NCBI RefSeq assembly: GCF_013340205.1
Contig: NZ_BJTG01000003.1
Coordinates: forward strand, 372,001-436,000
DNA from: Anaeromyxobacter diazotrophicus
Lineage (GTDB): Bacteria > Myxococcota > Myxococcia > Myxococcales > Anaeromyxobacteraceae
Direction: 5' to 3'
Length of the DNA stretch: 64,000 nucleotides
Position 1 is the first letter of the stretch, and the number at the start of each line of letters is the position of its first letter. The position numbers and the translations under genes were made by a program. Shown here one piece after another: positions 16,783 to 25,002 of this stretch. A model generated the notes under the pieces. That model did no database searches. It was not told the origin of the DNA and saw only the letters and a program-made list of their open reading frames with translations.

Positions 16783-17883
16783 GTGCGGCGCGGCGCCGGC
16801 CTGGCGGTGGGGGTGGCGCTCCTGGGCGCGGCGGCCCTCGCCGGCTGCGGCGCGTCCCGCAAGCTGGCCTACCGCCCGGACGAGCTGCGCGCGCTGGTGA
16901 GCGCGCGCGCCCCCGACCTCGCGCCCGGAGACGTCACGGTGCCGTTCGAGCTCGGCCCGGAGCGCGCCGCCTGGGCGCGCCGCCTGGTGCGGGACGCGCA
17001 GTCCGACGCGGAGGAGGTGGAGCGCCTGGCGGGGGCGATGCTCGACCCGGCCCAGCTCGGCCTGCGCTACGTGTCGTCGGTCACCACCGGCGCGGAGGAG
17101 ACGCTGCGCCGGTCGGAGGGCAACTGCCTGGCGCTCGCCTCGGTGTTCATCGGGCTCGCCCGCGCCGCCGGGCTGCAGGCGTACTACATCGACGCGTCCA
17201 TCCGCGTGCACGCGACGCGGGTCGCGGACGACGGCACGGCCGTCAACGAGGGGCACGTCTCGGCGCTGGTGAAGACCGCCTCCGGCAACTTCGGCCTCGA
17301 CTTCACCCGCCTCGGCACCATCGAGTGGTACCGCGTGCTCGACGACGTGGAGGCGCTGGCGAACTACTACAACAACCGCGGCTTCGAGATGATGGACCGC
17401 GCCGAGGTGGAGCGCGCCCCGGTGGACTGGCCGGCGGTCGAGCGCGAGTTCCGGCTGGCGGTGAAGGTGCTGCCCTCGTTCGCCAGGGCCTGGAACAACC
17501 TGGGCGTGGCCGCCGCCCGCCAGGGGCGCCTGGCGGAGGCGGCGGCGAGCTACCGCGCCGCCGCCGCGCACGACCCGAAGCTGGCCGCGCCCCACAACAA
17601 CCTGGGGGAGCTCCACCTGGCCGGCGGCGAGCTCGCCGACGCGGTGCGGGAGCTGGAGACCGCCGCCGCGCTCGACCCCGCCGCGCCGCACGTGCAGTAC
17701 CACCTCGCGCTGGCGCGGCTGCGCGGCGGCGACCGCGACGGCGCGCGGCGGGCGCTGCGCCGCGCGCTCGAGCTGCGCGCCGGCTACCCGGAGGCGCGGG
17801 CGCTCCTGGAGGAGCTCGGGCCGCGCGCCCGTCAGGGGAGCTCGGGCGGCACGTCGGCGGGCTCCGTCAGCTCGAACCAGTAG
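16783..17883 (+). CDS. Lipoprotein with transglutaminase-like and TPR domains
   Basis: 366 residues. Lipobox LAGC (Cys22). Residues about 95-185 are a transglutaminase-like cysteine peptidase fold with a plausible triad C115 (EGNCLALAS), H158 (NEGHVSAL) and D173 (LDFTR). Residues about 210-350 hold three to four TPR repeats ([22 protein letters not shown] and successors). GTG start. The last 17 codons, serine/glycine-rich, are read from DNA that also encodes the end of trehalose synthase on the other strand (52-base tail-to-tail overlap). Function is unknown; the fold suggests a periplasmic protein-processing or scaffold role. Confidence 0.75.
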   Translation: MRRGAGLAVGVALLGAAALAGCGASRKLAYRPDELRALVSARAPDLAPGDVTVPFELGPERAAWARRLVRDAQSDAEEVERLAGAMLDPAQLGLRYVSSVTTGAEETLRRSEGNCLALASVFIGLARAAGLQAYYIDASIRVHATRVADDGTAVNEGHVSALVKTASGNFGLDFTRLGTIEWYRVLDDVEALANYYNNRGFEMMDRAEVERAPVDWPAVEREFRLAVKVLPSFARAWNNLGVAAARQGRLAEAAASYRAAAAHDPKLAAPHNNLGELHLAGGELADAVRELETAAALDPAAPHVQYHLALARLRGGDRDGARRALRRALELRAGYPEARALLEELGPRARQGSSGGTSAGSVSSNQ

Positions 17884-19502
17884 AAGCCGTAGGCGGAGAG
17901 GGTGAGGGGGTAGTCGGCCTCGCCCACCCGCGGGAACTCGGTGTAGCCGAACATCTCGATGGGCGTGTAGCCGCGGAAGCGCTGCAGGGGGAGCTGGGCC
18001 GGCTGGGCGAAGCGCGAGAAGTTCGCGACGCACAGGATGACGTCGCCCTGGTACCGGCGCAGGTAGGCGAGCACGGCGCGGTTCTGGACCGGCAGGAACT
18101 CGATCGCGCCGCGCCCGAACACCTTGAACAGCTTCCGCAGCCCGATCATGTTCCGCATCCACATGAGGAGCGAGGACGGGTTCTCGAGCTGCGCCTCGAC
18201 GTTCACCGTCTGGTACCCGTAGACCGGGTCCATGATGGGCGGGCTGTAGAGCGCGGCCGGGTTCGCGCGCGAGAAGCCGCCGTTGCGATCGGCGCTCCAT
18301 TGCATGGGCGTGCGCACGCCGTTGCGGTCGCCCAGGAAGACGTTGTCCCCCATCCCGATCTCGTCGCCGTAGTACAGGATGGGCGTGCCCGGGAAGCTGA
18401 AGAGCAGGCTGTTGAGGAGCTCGATGCGCCGGCGCGAGTTCTCCATGAGCGGCGCCAGCCGCCGCCGGATGCCGAGGTTGAGCCGCATGCGCGGGTCGGC
18501 GCTGTAGGCGAGGTACATGTAGTCGCGCTCGTCGTGGGTCACCATCTCGAGCGTCAGCTCGTCGTGGTTGCGCAGGAACAGCCCCCACTGGCACGACTCG
18601 GGGATGGCCGGCGTCTGCGCCATGATGTCGAGGATCGGCTTCGTGTCCTCCAGCCGGAGCGCCATGAAGATGCGAGGCATGAGCGGGAAGTGGAACGCCA
18701 TGTGGCACTCGTCGCCCTCGCCGAAGTAGGGGCGGACGTCGGCCGGCCACTGGTTCGCCTCGGCGAGCAGCATGCAGCCCGGGAAGTCGCGCTGCAGCTC
18801 GGCGCGCACCCGCTTGATCACGGCGTGCGTCTCGGGGAGGTTCTCGCAGTTCGTCCCGTCGCGCTCCACCAGGTAGGGGATGGCGTCGAGCCGGAACCCG
18901 TCCACCTGCATCCCGGCCCAGAACCGCATCACGTCGAGCATCTCGGCGAGCGCGCGGGGGTTGTCGAAGTTGAGGTCGGGCTGGTGGTGGAAGAAGCGGT
19001 GCCAGTAGTACGCCTTCGCCTCGTCGTCCCAGGTCCAGTTCGACTTCTCGGTGTCGGTGAAGATGATGCGCGCGTCCTGGTACCTCTGGTTGGTCTCGCT
19101 CCAGACGTACATGTCGCGCTCGGGCGTCCCCGGGGGCGCCCGGCGCGCGGCCTGGAACCAGGGGTGCTGGTCGGAGGTGTGGTTCACCACCAGCTCCACC
19201 AGCACGCGGATCCCCCGCTCGTGCGCGGCCGCCAGCAGCCGCCGGAAGTCGTCGAGCGTGCCGTACTGTGGGTTCACGCCGCGGTAGTCGGCGATGTCGT
19301 ACCCGTCGTCGCGGCCGGGGGAGGGGAAGAAGGGGAGGAGCCAGAGGCAGGTGATGCCGAGCTCCTGGAGGTAGTCGAGCTTGTCGATGAGCCCCGGGAA
19401 GTCACCCACCCCGTCGTTGTTCTTGTCGGCGAAGGCGCGGACGTGCGTCTCGTAGACGATGGCGTCCTTGAACCAGAGGGGGTCGCTCGGGCGGCGGGCC
19501 AT
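17832..19502 (-). CDS. treS: Trehalose synthase (maltose alpha-D-glucosyltransferase)
   Basis: 556 residues, GH13 TIM barrel. Catalytic set visible: nucleophile Asp in [11 protein letters not shown], acid Glu in LLAEANQWP, stabilising Asp in [11 protein letters not shown]; the N-terminal [18 protein letters not shown] and WTWD segment are typical of TreS. It interconverts maltose and trehalose in the cytoplasm, linking glycogen to the osmolyte trehalose. No maltokinase fusion. A perfect 18-base palindrome (19511-19528) lies in its 5' leader, and a TACCTT element at 19541-19546 may be the -10. Its 3' end overlaps the convergent TPR gene. Confidence 0.93.
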   Translation of the reverse strand: MARRPSDPLWFKDAIVYETHVRAFADKNNDGVGDFPGLIDKLDYLQELGITCLWLLPFFPSPGRDDGYDIADYRGVNPQYGTLDDFRRLLAAAHERGIRVLVELVVNHTSDQHPWFQAARRAPPGTPERDMYVWSETNQRYQDARIIFTDTEKSNWTWDDEAKAYYWHRFFHHQPDLNFDNPRALAEMLDVMRFWAGMQVDGFRLDAIPYLVERDGTNCENLPETHAVIKRVRAELQRDFPGCMLLAEANQWPADVRPYFGEGDECHMAFHFPLMPRIFMALRLEDTKPILDIMAQTPAIPESCQWGLFLRNHDELTLEMVTHDERDYMYLAYSADPRMRLNLGIRRRLAPLMENSRRRIELLNSLLFSFPGTPILYYGDEIGMGDNVFLGDRNGVRTPMQWSADRNGGFSRANPAALYSPPIMDPVYGYQTVNVEAQLENPSSLLMWMRNMIGLRKLFKVFGRGAIEFLPVQNRAVLAYLRRYQGDVILCVANFSRFAQPAQLPLQRFRGYTPIEMFGYTEFPRVGEADYPLTLSAYGFYWFELTEPADVPPELP

Positions 19503-19654
19503 GGCGAGGTCCGGCCGCGCGCGGCCGGAGGCACGCGCTCAAGGTAGCCGGCGCCGGAGCGCGCGCAACGCGCGGCGGCCGCCCGCCCCGCGAGGGCTCC
19601 ACCGCCCGGCGGCCCGGGGGGCCTTCGGGCCGGGCGCACCCCCGCCGGCGCGCG

Positions 19655-21217
19655 CTAGCCGGGGCGGATCGCGCTCGCGACGTGGTCGGCGGCCCAGTGC
19701 GCCAGCGCGAAGATGGTGAGCTGCGGGTTCACGCCGAGCGAGGTGGGCAGGACCGAGCCGTCCACCACGAAGGCGTTCTCGTGCGCCTCGAGCCGGAGCT
19801 CCGGCGTGGTGACGGCGTTCTCCGGATCGCGGCTCATCCGGCAGCCGCCCATCTGGTGGGCGGTGAAGAGCTGCACCCGGCCGGCCTCCCAGGGCGCCCG
19901 GTCCAGCTTCGCGACGTCGAGCTCGCCGCGGATCTCGACCGGCTCGTCGTGCAGCGAGTAGACCACCTCGGCCCCGGCCGCGAGGTGGATACGCGCCAGC
20001 GCCTTGCACCCCTCGCGCAGCGCCTCCCAGATCTCGGGGCGGAGCGGGTAGTCGAGCCGCACGCGGCCGTCGGAGCGGAGCGACACCGTCCCGCCCTCCT
20101 CGCCGGGGAGGAAGCCGTCGATGCTGAGCGCGATGAGCGCCGAGGCGTGCGGCAGGGCCGCCATGAGCTCCTCGTGCCGGGCGCCGAAGCCGCCGAGGGC
20201 GGTGGCCGCCAGCATGGGGTGGACCGGCGCTGCCTCGAGGAAGAAGCCCACCTTGCCCGCCCCGCGGTCCGCGAAGTGGTGGGACGAGACGGACTGCGGC
20301 GCGCCGTAGTAGCCCTCCACCAGGCCGGGGTGGCGCCCGAACATGGCGGCCACCGGGTGGAGGAAGGTGCGCGTCCCCACCTTGCCCGCGAGGTCGATGC
20401 CGCTGCGCAGGAGGAGCGCCGGCGTGTTGATGGCGCCGCCGGCCAGGACCACCAGCTTGGGCCGGACGCGCAGCCACTTGCCGGTGGGTCGGTCGGTCTC
20501 GGGGTCGAGCACCTCCGCCACCACCTCGGTGAAGCGGCGGCGCTCGCGGACGAGCTGCACGGCGCGGGCGTTCGCGTACAGGCGCGCGCCGCGGGCGAGC
20601 GCGTCCTTCACGTAGCTCTGGTCGGCCGAGAGGCGCGCGCCCAGCGGGCAGCCGAAGCCGCAGTAGCCGAGGTTCTGGCAGCCGTCGACGTTGCGCCGCG
20701 TGCGCGCCCGCTCCCACCCGAGCCGCTCGGCGCCGTCGTAGAGCACGCGGTTGTTCGCGTTCACCTCGTCGGCCGGCTGCTCGTGGACGTTGAGCCGCGC
20801 CTCCACCGCCTCGAAGTGCGGGGCGAGGGCGGCGGGGGTGAGCGCGCCGAGCCCGTAGGCGCTCCGCCAGTGGGCGAGGACGCGCTCGGGGGTGCGGAAG
20901 CTCGTGGTCCAGTTCACCGCCGTGGACCCGCCCACCATGCGCCCCTGCAGCACGGTGATGGCGAGGTCGGCGGTGGCCCGCTGCCCGTGCTCCTGGTACA
21001 GGCGCGGGTAGACGACGGCCTCGGAGAGCGGGAGCGAGCCGGGGGGATGGAAGCCCCCCTCCTCCAGGATGACGACGCGGGCGCCGCGCTCGGCGAGCCG
21101 CGCCGCCACGACCGACCCGCCGGCCCCGGAGCCGATCACGCACACGTCCGCGGTCAGCTCGAGGTCGCTCGTCACGTCGCGGCCGGTGAAGATCCGGCCC
21201 GCCTCGCGGTCGGCCAT
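19655..21217 (-). CDS. GMC-family FAD dehydrogenase with Cys-rich insertion
   Basis: 520 residues. FAD-binding GSGAGGSVVAARLAERG with acidic EEGG strand end, GGSTAVNW GMC signature 1, GGAINTPALLLRSG signature 2, and the active-site segment HQMGGCRM...VNPQLTI near the C-terminus. A cluster CQNLGYCGFGCP (about residues 168-179) is unusual for alcohol oxidases but seen in GMC dehydrogenases that pass electrons to partner subunits. No signal peptide of its own; it probably leaves the cell with the Tat-exported subunit encoded 6 bases upstream. Substrate (alcohol, sugar or sterol type) unknown. Confidence 0.85.
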   Translation of the reverse strand: MADREAGRIFTGRDVTSDLELTADVCVIGSGAGGSVVAARLAERGARVVILEEGGFHPPGSLPLSEAVVYPRLYQEHGQRATADLAITVLQGRMVGGSTAVNWTTSFRTPERVLAHWRSAYGLGALTPAALAPHFEAVEARLNVHEQPADEVNANNRVLYDGAERLGWERARTRRNVDGCQNLGYCGFGCPLGARLSADQSYVKDALARGARLYANARAVQLVRERRRFTEVVAEVLDPETDRPTGKWLRVRPKLVVLAGGAINTPALLLRSGIDLAGKVGTRTFLHPVAAMFGRHPGLVEGYYGAPQSVSSHHFADRGAGKVGFFLEAAPVHPMLAATALGGFGARHEELMAALPHASALIALSIDGFLPGEEGGTVSLRSDGRVRLDYPLRPEIWEALREGCKALARIHLAAGAEVVYSLHDEPVEIRGELDVAKLDRAPWEAGRVQLFTAHQMGGCRMSRDPENAVTTPELRLEAHENAFVVDGSVLPTSLGVNPQLTIFALAHWAADHVASAIRPG

Positions 21218-21223
21218 GTCAGG

Positions 21224-21814
21224 TCACCTCGCGCGCTCGCCGGCGAGCCCGGCGCGGATGGGAGGGCCGGGATAGCCCACCGCGGCCCAGGTCTCGGGGG
21301 AGGCGTAGTAGCTGGCGTGGACCAGGCGCTTCAGCGCGTGGAACCCGGTGCGGCGCAGCGCGAAGCGGCTCTTCGCCCAGGCGTCGAGGCGGAGGTCCTG
21401 CTCGGCGGCGCTGGACGCGGTGAAGGTCCGCGGCTGCCGGTCGAGGAGCAGGCCGGCCGCCGCGCTCTCGAAGAGGCGCACGAGGCGCTTCAGCTCCAGC
21501 TGCGTGGCGGGGTGGGCCATCGCCACCACGGCGTCCATCCGGGCGGCGAGACCGAGCGCGCGCGGCCGCGGGAAGCCGGGCCGCTCGGGGACGAGCCGGT
21601 CCGCGACCGCGAGCAGCACCGACGCCTCCTCGGGCGAGAGCACCTCGAGCCCGCTCGTCCCCTCGGCGGCGAGCCGGGTCTTGCGCGTGGCGAAGAAGCC
21701 GGCGCTGCCGAGGGCGAGCAGCGCGGCGCCGAACAGGCCGCGCCGGAGAAAGCTGCGCCGGCTCTGCGGCTCGCCGGGCAGGGCGAGAGAGGGAGGCGGG
21801 CGGCGCCGGGACAT
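21224..21814 (-). CDS. Gluconate 2-dehydrogenase subunit 3-like Tat-exported protein
   Basis: 196 residues. Twin-arginine signal RRSFLRRGLFGAALLALG near residue 19, then a small helical domain of the gluconate 2-dehydrogenase gamma-subunit family (LSPEEASVLLAVADRLVPE is the usual opening). Partners of this family escort a GMC flavoprotein through Tat. It precedes the GMC gene by six bases in the same operon. A TACGCT element (21824-21829) nine bases before the ATG with no Shine-Dalgarno suggests a leaderless promoter. Confidence 0.82.
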   Translation of the reverse strand: MSRRRPPPSLALPGEPQSRRSFLRRGLFGAALLALGSAGFFATRKTRLAAEGTSGLEVLSPEEASVLLAVADRLVPERPGFPRPRALGLAARMDAVVAMAHPATQLELKRLVRLFESAAAGLLLDRQPRTFTASSAAEQDLRLDAWAKSRFALRRTGFHALKRLVHASYYASPETWAAVGYPGPPIRAGLAGERAR

Positions 21815-21893
21815 GAGGGGCGGAGCGTACCGCAAACCGCGGGAGCCGTCCGCACCTGTACCCGCCGATACGCCGGTACCCGCCGGTACGAAT

Positions 21894-21919
21894 GAAGGGT
21901 CCGCCGAGGCGGACCCTTC
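21894..21919. other. Perfect 12-base stem-loop
   Basis: GAAGGGTCCGCC and its exact complement GGCGGACCCTTC are separated by two bases, giving a very stable hairpin. No T-run follows on either strand, so it is not a canonical terminator; it may be a Rho-independent-like end for upstream-reading transcripts or an RNA-stabilising element. Just before it are short tandem repeats of a TACCCGCCGGTAC type (about 21859-21889). Confidence 0.5.
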
Positions 21920-22066
21920 GTCGAGCGCGGGGCCTGCGCTGCTTGCCCCATCTGCCAGCGGAAAGCCGGCACGCTTGCTGACCGCGATTAAGAACCTCGC
22001 CGCGGGCGAACGCAAGACCGGGCAGGCTGACGCCTCAACAGGGAGCGCACCCCACCACGGCGGGGG

Positions 22067-22094
22067 CCCCGGCCGTGAATTCATGCGGCCGGGG
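22067..22094. other. Imperfect palindrome centred on TGAATTCA
   Basis: CCCCGGCCG, TGAATTCA, TG, CGGCCGGGG in a row: nine-base GC arms flank an eight-base perfect palindrome. It lies in a 564-base gene-free stretch (21815-22378) that otherwise contains the stem-loop and a dispersed repeat. Could be a protein-binding site; no known operator matches. Confidence 0.4.
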
Positions 22095-22178
22095 CGAGCC
22101 CACGAACGGAAGCGGCCCGCTGCGCGGCCCGCGTTACTGCGGGGGCTCGTGCGCCGAGGGGCGGAGGGGTGGCCTCAC

Positions 22179-22296
22179 GCGCCTCCGCGGCGCGGCACGT
22201 TGCGGTGCAAGCCGGCGAGCGTTTCTGCACCGGCCGCCGTGGCAATCCGGCAGGTCGTCGGCCGAGCACCGCCGGAGGGCCCCCCCCCGCAGCCCC
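22179..22296 (-). repeat. Dispersed intergenic repeat, copy A
   Basis: About 118 bases nearly identical (roughly 8-10 differences) to 62901-63016, and related in reverse complement to 26881-27130. Shared cores include GCGGCGCGGCACGTTGCGGT, GCGTTTCTGCACCG and CCGAGCACCGCCGGAGGGC. It has no coding potential of its own and lies between the GMC cluster and the enoyl-CoA hydratase promoter. Confidence 0.75.
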
Positions 22297-22329
22297 TCGG
22301 CGCATGGCGTTCCTCCTGCGCTGCTCTCA

Positions 22330-22359
22330 TTGCCCGGCTCGCGAGGGGCGGGGTAGTTT
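22330..22359 (+). promoter_or_regulatory. Sigma70-like promoter (TTGCCC-18-TAGTTT)
   Basis: TTGCCC (22330-22335) and TAGTTT (22354-22359) with 18-base spacing; predicted start near 22366, just before the Shine-Dalgarno of the 16-codon leader ORF. It drives the leader ORF and the enoyl-CoA hydratase gene. Confidence 0.5.
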
Positions 22360-22378
22360 CGCCCGAACGGAGGATCGG

Positions 22379-22429
22379 ATGGCGAACGCACGCGGCGCTG
22401 CGGGGCATTGTGACGGGAGCTGCGCGTGA
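22379..22429 (+). CDS. 16-codon upstream ORF (leader peptide) coupled to enoyl-CoA hydratase
   Basis: Encodes MANARGAAGHCDGSCA. It has an excellent Shine-Dalgarno (GGAGG, five bases before ATG) directly behind a plausible promoter, and its TGA overlaps the GTG of the next gene (GTGA). The peptide itself resembles nothing I know; two cysteines are its only feature. It could regulate translation of the hydratase or simply load ribosomes. No attenuator hairpin is evident. Whether it is translated needs ribosome profiling. Confidence 0.45.
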   Translation: MANARGAAGHCDGSCA

Positions 22430-23214
22430 GCGCCCGCCGGCTCTCCACCGAAGACCGCGGGGCGATCCGCGTCCTCACCCTCTCGAACCCGGACAAGCGC
22501 AACGCGCTCGACTTCGCGAGCCTGGTCGAGCTCGAGGAGGCCTGCGCGGCGGCGGCGCGGGATGGGGTGCGCTGCCTCGTCTTCCGCGGCGCGGGCGACA
22601 AGGCGTTCTGCTCGGGGTTCGACATCGCGGCCATCCCGACGGGCCCACAGGAGGGCGACCGGCCGGACCTGGCGGTGGAGCGCGCCATGGAGGCGGTGGA
22701 GGCGGTGCCGTGTCCGACCATCGCCTTCCTGAACGGCGGCGCGTTCGGGGCGGGGGCGGAGCTGGCGGCGACCTGCGACCTGCGGGTGGCACGGCCGGGG
22801 GTGCAGCTCGGGATGCCGCCGGCCAAGCTGGGCGTGGTCTACGCGCCGGCGGGGCTGCGGCGCTTCCTCCACCTGGTCGGCCCCGCGCGGGTGCGCGAGC
22901 TCTTCTTCACCGGCCGGCCGGTGGAGGCGGAGGAGGCGCTGGCGATGGGCCTCATCGACCGCCTGGTGCCGGGCGACGGCGCCGCGCCGGCCGCGCTGGC
23001 GCTGGCCGAGGAGATCGCCCGCAACGCGCCGCTGGCGGTGCAAGGGATGAAGCGGACGCTGCGCCTGCTCGAGGCCGCCGCCGAGCGCGGCTTCACCGAC
23101 GCCGAGCGGACCGAGATCGCCGAGCTGCGCCGGCGCGCCTTCGAGAGCGACGACGTGCGCGAGGGGCGGGCGGCCTTCCTGGAGAAGCGGCCGCCGCGCT
23201 TCGGCGGCCGCTGA
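22426..23214 (+). CDS. Enoyl-CoA hydratase/isomerase (crotonase) family protein
   Basis: 262 residues, crotonase fold. CoA-binding NPDKRNALDF, oxyanion-hole segments FCSGFDIAAI and NGGAFGAGAELAATCDLRVA, then PPAKLGVVYAPAGLRRFLHLVG. In the second segment the usual catalytic Glu positions of hydratases read GAGAE (second Glu region kept) while the other Glu site reads PPAKLGV, so isomerase, hydrolase or decarboxylase activity is equally possible. GTG start with GGGAG seven bases upstream. Its stop abuts the stop of the convergent kinase gene with no gap. Confidence 0.85.
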   Translation: MSARRLSTEDRGAIRVLTLSNPDKRNALDFASLVELEEACAAAARDGVRCLVFRGAGDKAFCSGFDIAAIPTGPQEGDRPDLAVERAMEAVEAVPCPTIAFLNGGAFGAGAELAATCDLRVARPGVQLGMPPAKLGVVYAPAGLRRFLHLVGPARVRELFFTGRPVEAEEALAMGLIDRLVPGDGAAPAALALAEEIARNAPLAVQGMKRTLRLLEAAAERGFTDAERTEIAELRRRAFESDDVREGRAAFLEKRPPRFGGR

Positions 23215-24909
23215 TCAGGGCCGGCCGCGGCGCTCCGGCGCGAGCGTGCGGAAGAACCGCTGCCCGTCCTGCTCCGGAAGCACCACGAACTGGTCGAGCT
23301 CGTGGCCGGGCAAGGAGAGGTCCAGCCGGTGGCGCTCGTCGAGCCGGACCTTCTCGATGGTGACCGGCGTGACGCCGACCACCCGGTCGTCGAGCAGGAC
23401 GCGCGCCCCCGACGGCGCGCTCTCCACCACCACCGCGCCGAGCGCGGCGCGGAGCTCCGCGTGCACGCGCCGCACGAGCTGGCGCGGCGCGGGCGCGAGC
23501 GCGTAGCTGGCGGTCTTGCGGTCGGGCGCGGACACCACCACCGTCACCGGCGCGGTGGGCCGCAGGCCCTCGACCACCGCGGGGGTGCCGCCCGGCACGG
23601 GCTCGCCGTCGACGGTCACCTGCGCGCCCGGGGGATCGGAGGTCACCACCACCAGGCCGGGCTGGAGCCAGAGCGCGAGCGACCAGGCGCCGGCGGCGGC
23701 GAGCCCGGCCGCGAGGAGGCCGAGCACGGCGGCGCGGCCGCGGTCGACCAGCCGGCGCACCGGGCGCGGCGGGCGGGCGGCGGCGCGCGCGGCGACCGGC
23801 TGCACCACGGTGGGATCGCGCAGGTCGTCGTCGTCGAAGGCGGGCAGCTGCGGCTCCTCCACCTCGCCGCCGGCCTGGCGCTGCTCGAGCACGTGCTGCA
23901 GCACCTTCATGACGAGCGCGTCGTGGGCGCGGGCGGCGCGCTGGCGCGCGATGCGGTCCGAGAAGACCTGCCGCATCTGCTGCCCGAGCAGCTCCTGGAC
24001 CGCGCTCTGGGGCGTGGGGAAGAGCACGTCCACCAGCGCGTCGGCGAAGGCGTGCGCGCTCGGGTAGCGATCCTCCGGGTCGTAGGCGAGCGCGCGCGCC
24101 ACGATGGCGTCGAGCTCCTTCGGGATGCGCTCGTCCAGCGCGGAGGGCGGGATGGCCTGCACCTTGCGCGAGGCGATGAGCGACTCGACGTCGGTGGCGC
24201 GCGGGAACGGCTTCTGCTTCGTGAGCAGCTCGTACAGGATGATGCCGGCGGCGAAGACGTCGACCCGGTGGTCCCAGGTCTTCTCGATCGAGGCCTGCTC
24301 GGGCGCGACGTACCCGAGCTTCCCCATCAGCATCCCCTCCTTGTAGTTGGAGAGGCCGGTGGCGGCGCGGGCGATGCCGAAGTCGAGGAGCTTCACCTCG
24401 CCTTCCCACGAGACGAGGGCGTTGTCGGGCGAGACGTCGCAGTGGACGATGTGGAGCGGCTCGCCGTCGGCGCCGGTCTTGCGGTGGGCGTAGTCGAGGC
24501 CGTGCAGGAGCTGCAGCACGACGAAGATGGCCTGCTCGGGGGTGAGGTTGACGTTGGCCCGCGCGAAGGCGGCCATCATGTCCTTCATCGACACGCCGTG
24601 GACCAGCTCCATGGCGATGAAGTAGGCGCCCTCCACCGCGCCGCACTCGTGGATCTGGGCGATGTTCGAGTGGGTGAGCTGGGCGGTCAGCTTCGCCTCG
24701 TTCACCAGCATCTTGATGAAGCCCTTGTCCTTCGCCCGCGAGGCGAGGACGCGCTTCAGCGCCAGCTCCTTCTCGAAGCCGGCCGCGCCCATGATCTTGG
24801 CGCGGTAGATCTCGGCCATCCCCCCCACGGCGAGCCGCTGGAGGACGAAGAACTTGCCGAACAGGTGGGGCTTGAAGTCCGGCTGCGCTGCGCGAGCGGG
24901 CTCGACCAC
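23215..24909 (-). CDS. Membrane Ser/Thr protein kinase with PEGA repeats
   Basis: 564 residues. Kinase domain 15-295: P-loop VGGMAEIYRAK, K52, catalytic loop HCDVSPDN (D158, N163), DFG D176, APE in GYVAPEQ. The Arg of HRD is Cys and the catalytic-loop Lys is Ser, both as often seen in myxobacterial kinases (HxDVSPxN). A Pro/Arg linker leads to one membrane helix (about 393-415) and two PEGA beta-domains outside (about 418-485, 487-555). GTG at 24909 is chosen because kinase homology starts soon after it and TACAGT lies six bases upstream (leaderless); the frame runs open much further upstream without similarity. Substrates unknown. Confidence 0.87.
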   Translation of the reverse strand: MVEPARAAQPDFKPHLFGKFFVLQRLAVGGMAEIYRAKIMGAAGFEKELALKRVLASRAKDKGFIKMLVNEAKLTAQLTHSNIAQIHECGAVEGAYFIAMELVHGVSMKDMMAAFARANVNLTPEQAIFVVLQLLHGLDYAHRKTGADGEPLHIVHCDVSPDNALVSWEGEVKLLDFGIARAATGLSNYKEGMLMGKLGYVAPEQASIEKTWDHRVDVFAAGIILYELLTKQKPFPRATDVESLIASRKVQAIPPSALDERIPKELDAIVARALAYDPEDRYPSAHAFADALVDVLFPTPQSAVQELLGQQMRQVFSDRIARQRAARAHDALVMKVLQHVLEQRQAGGEVEEPQLPAFDDDDLRDPTVVQPVAARAAARPPRPVRRLVDRGRAAVLGLLAAGLAAAGAWSLALWLQPGLVVVTSDPPGAQVTVDGEPVPGGTPAVVEGLRPTAPVTVVVSAPDRKTASYALAPAPRQLVRRVHAELRAALGAVVVESAPSGARVLLDDRVVGVTPVTIEKVRLDERHRLDLSLPGHELDQFVVLPEQDGQRFFRTLAPERRGRP

Positions 24910-24915
24910 GCGCGG

Positions 24916-24994
24916 ACTGTACCGTGCCCGGGCGGGGCAGGCCAACCTGCGCCCGCGGCGCTCGCTGGCGCGCTCGCCCACCTCGGCGTAACTT
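24916..24994. promoter_or_regulatory. Divergent leaderless promoter pair
   Basis: Minus strand: TTGGCC-18-TACAGT with TACAGT at 24916-24921, six bases before the kinase GTG. Plus strand: TAACTT at 24989-24994, eight bases before the glycosyltransferase ATG. Neither gene has a Shine-Dalgarno. The 93-base gap therefore seems to hold two promoters firing outward. Confidence 0.45.
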
Positions 24995-25002
24995 CCCCCA
25001 CC

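Noticed and set aside
21815-22378. Search for a tRNA or riboswitch in the largest gaps (also 26848-27310, 50058-50649, 62765-63105)
   Set aside because: No cloverleaf, T-loop GTTCGA or known riboswitch core seen; only the repeats and hairpins listed.
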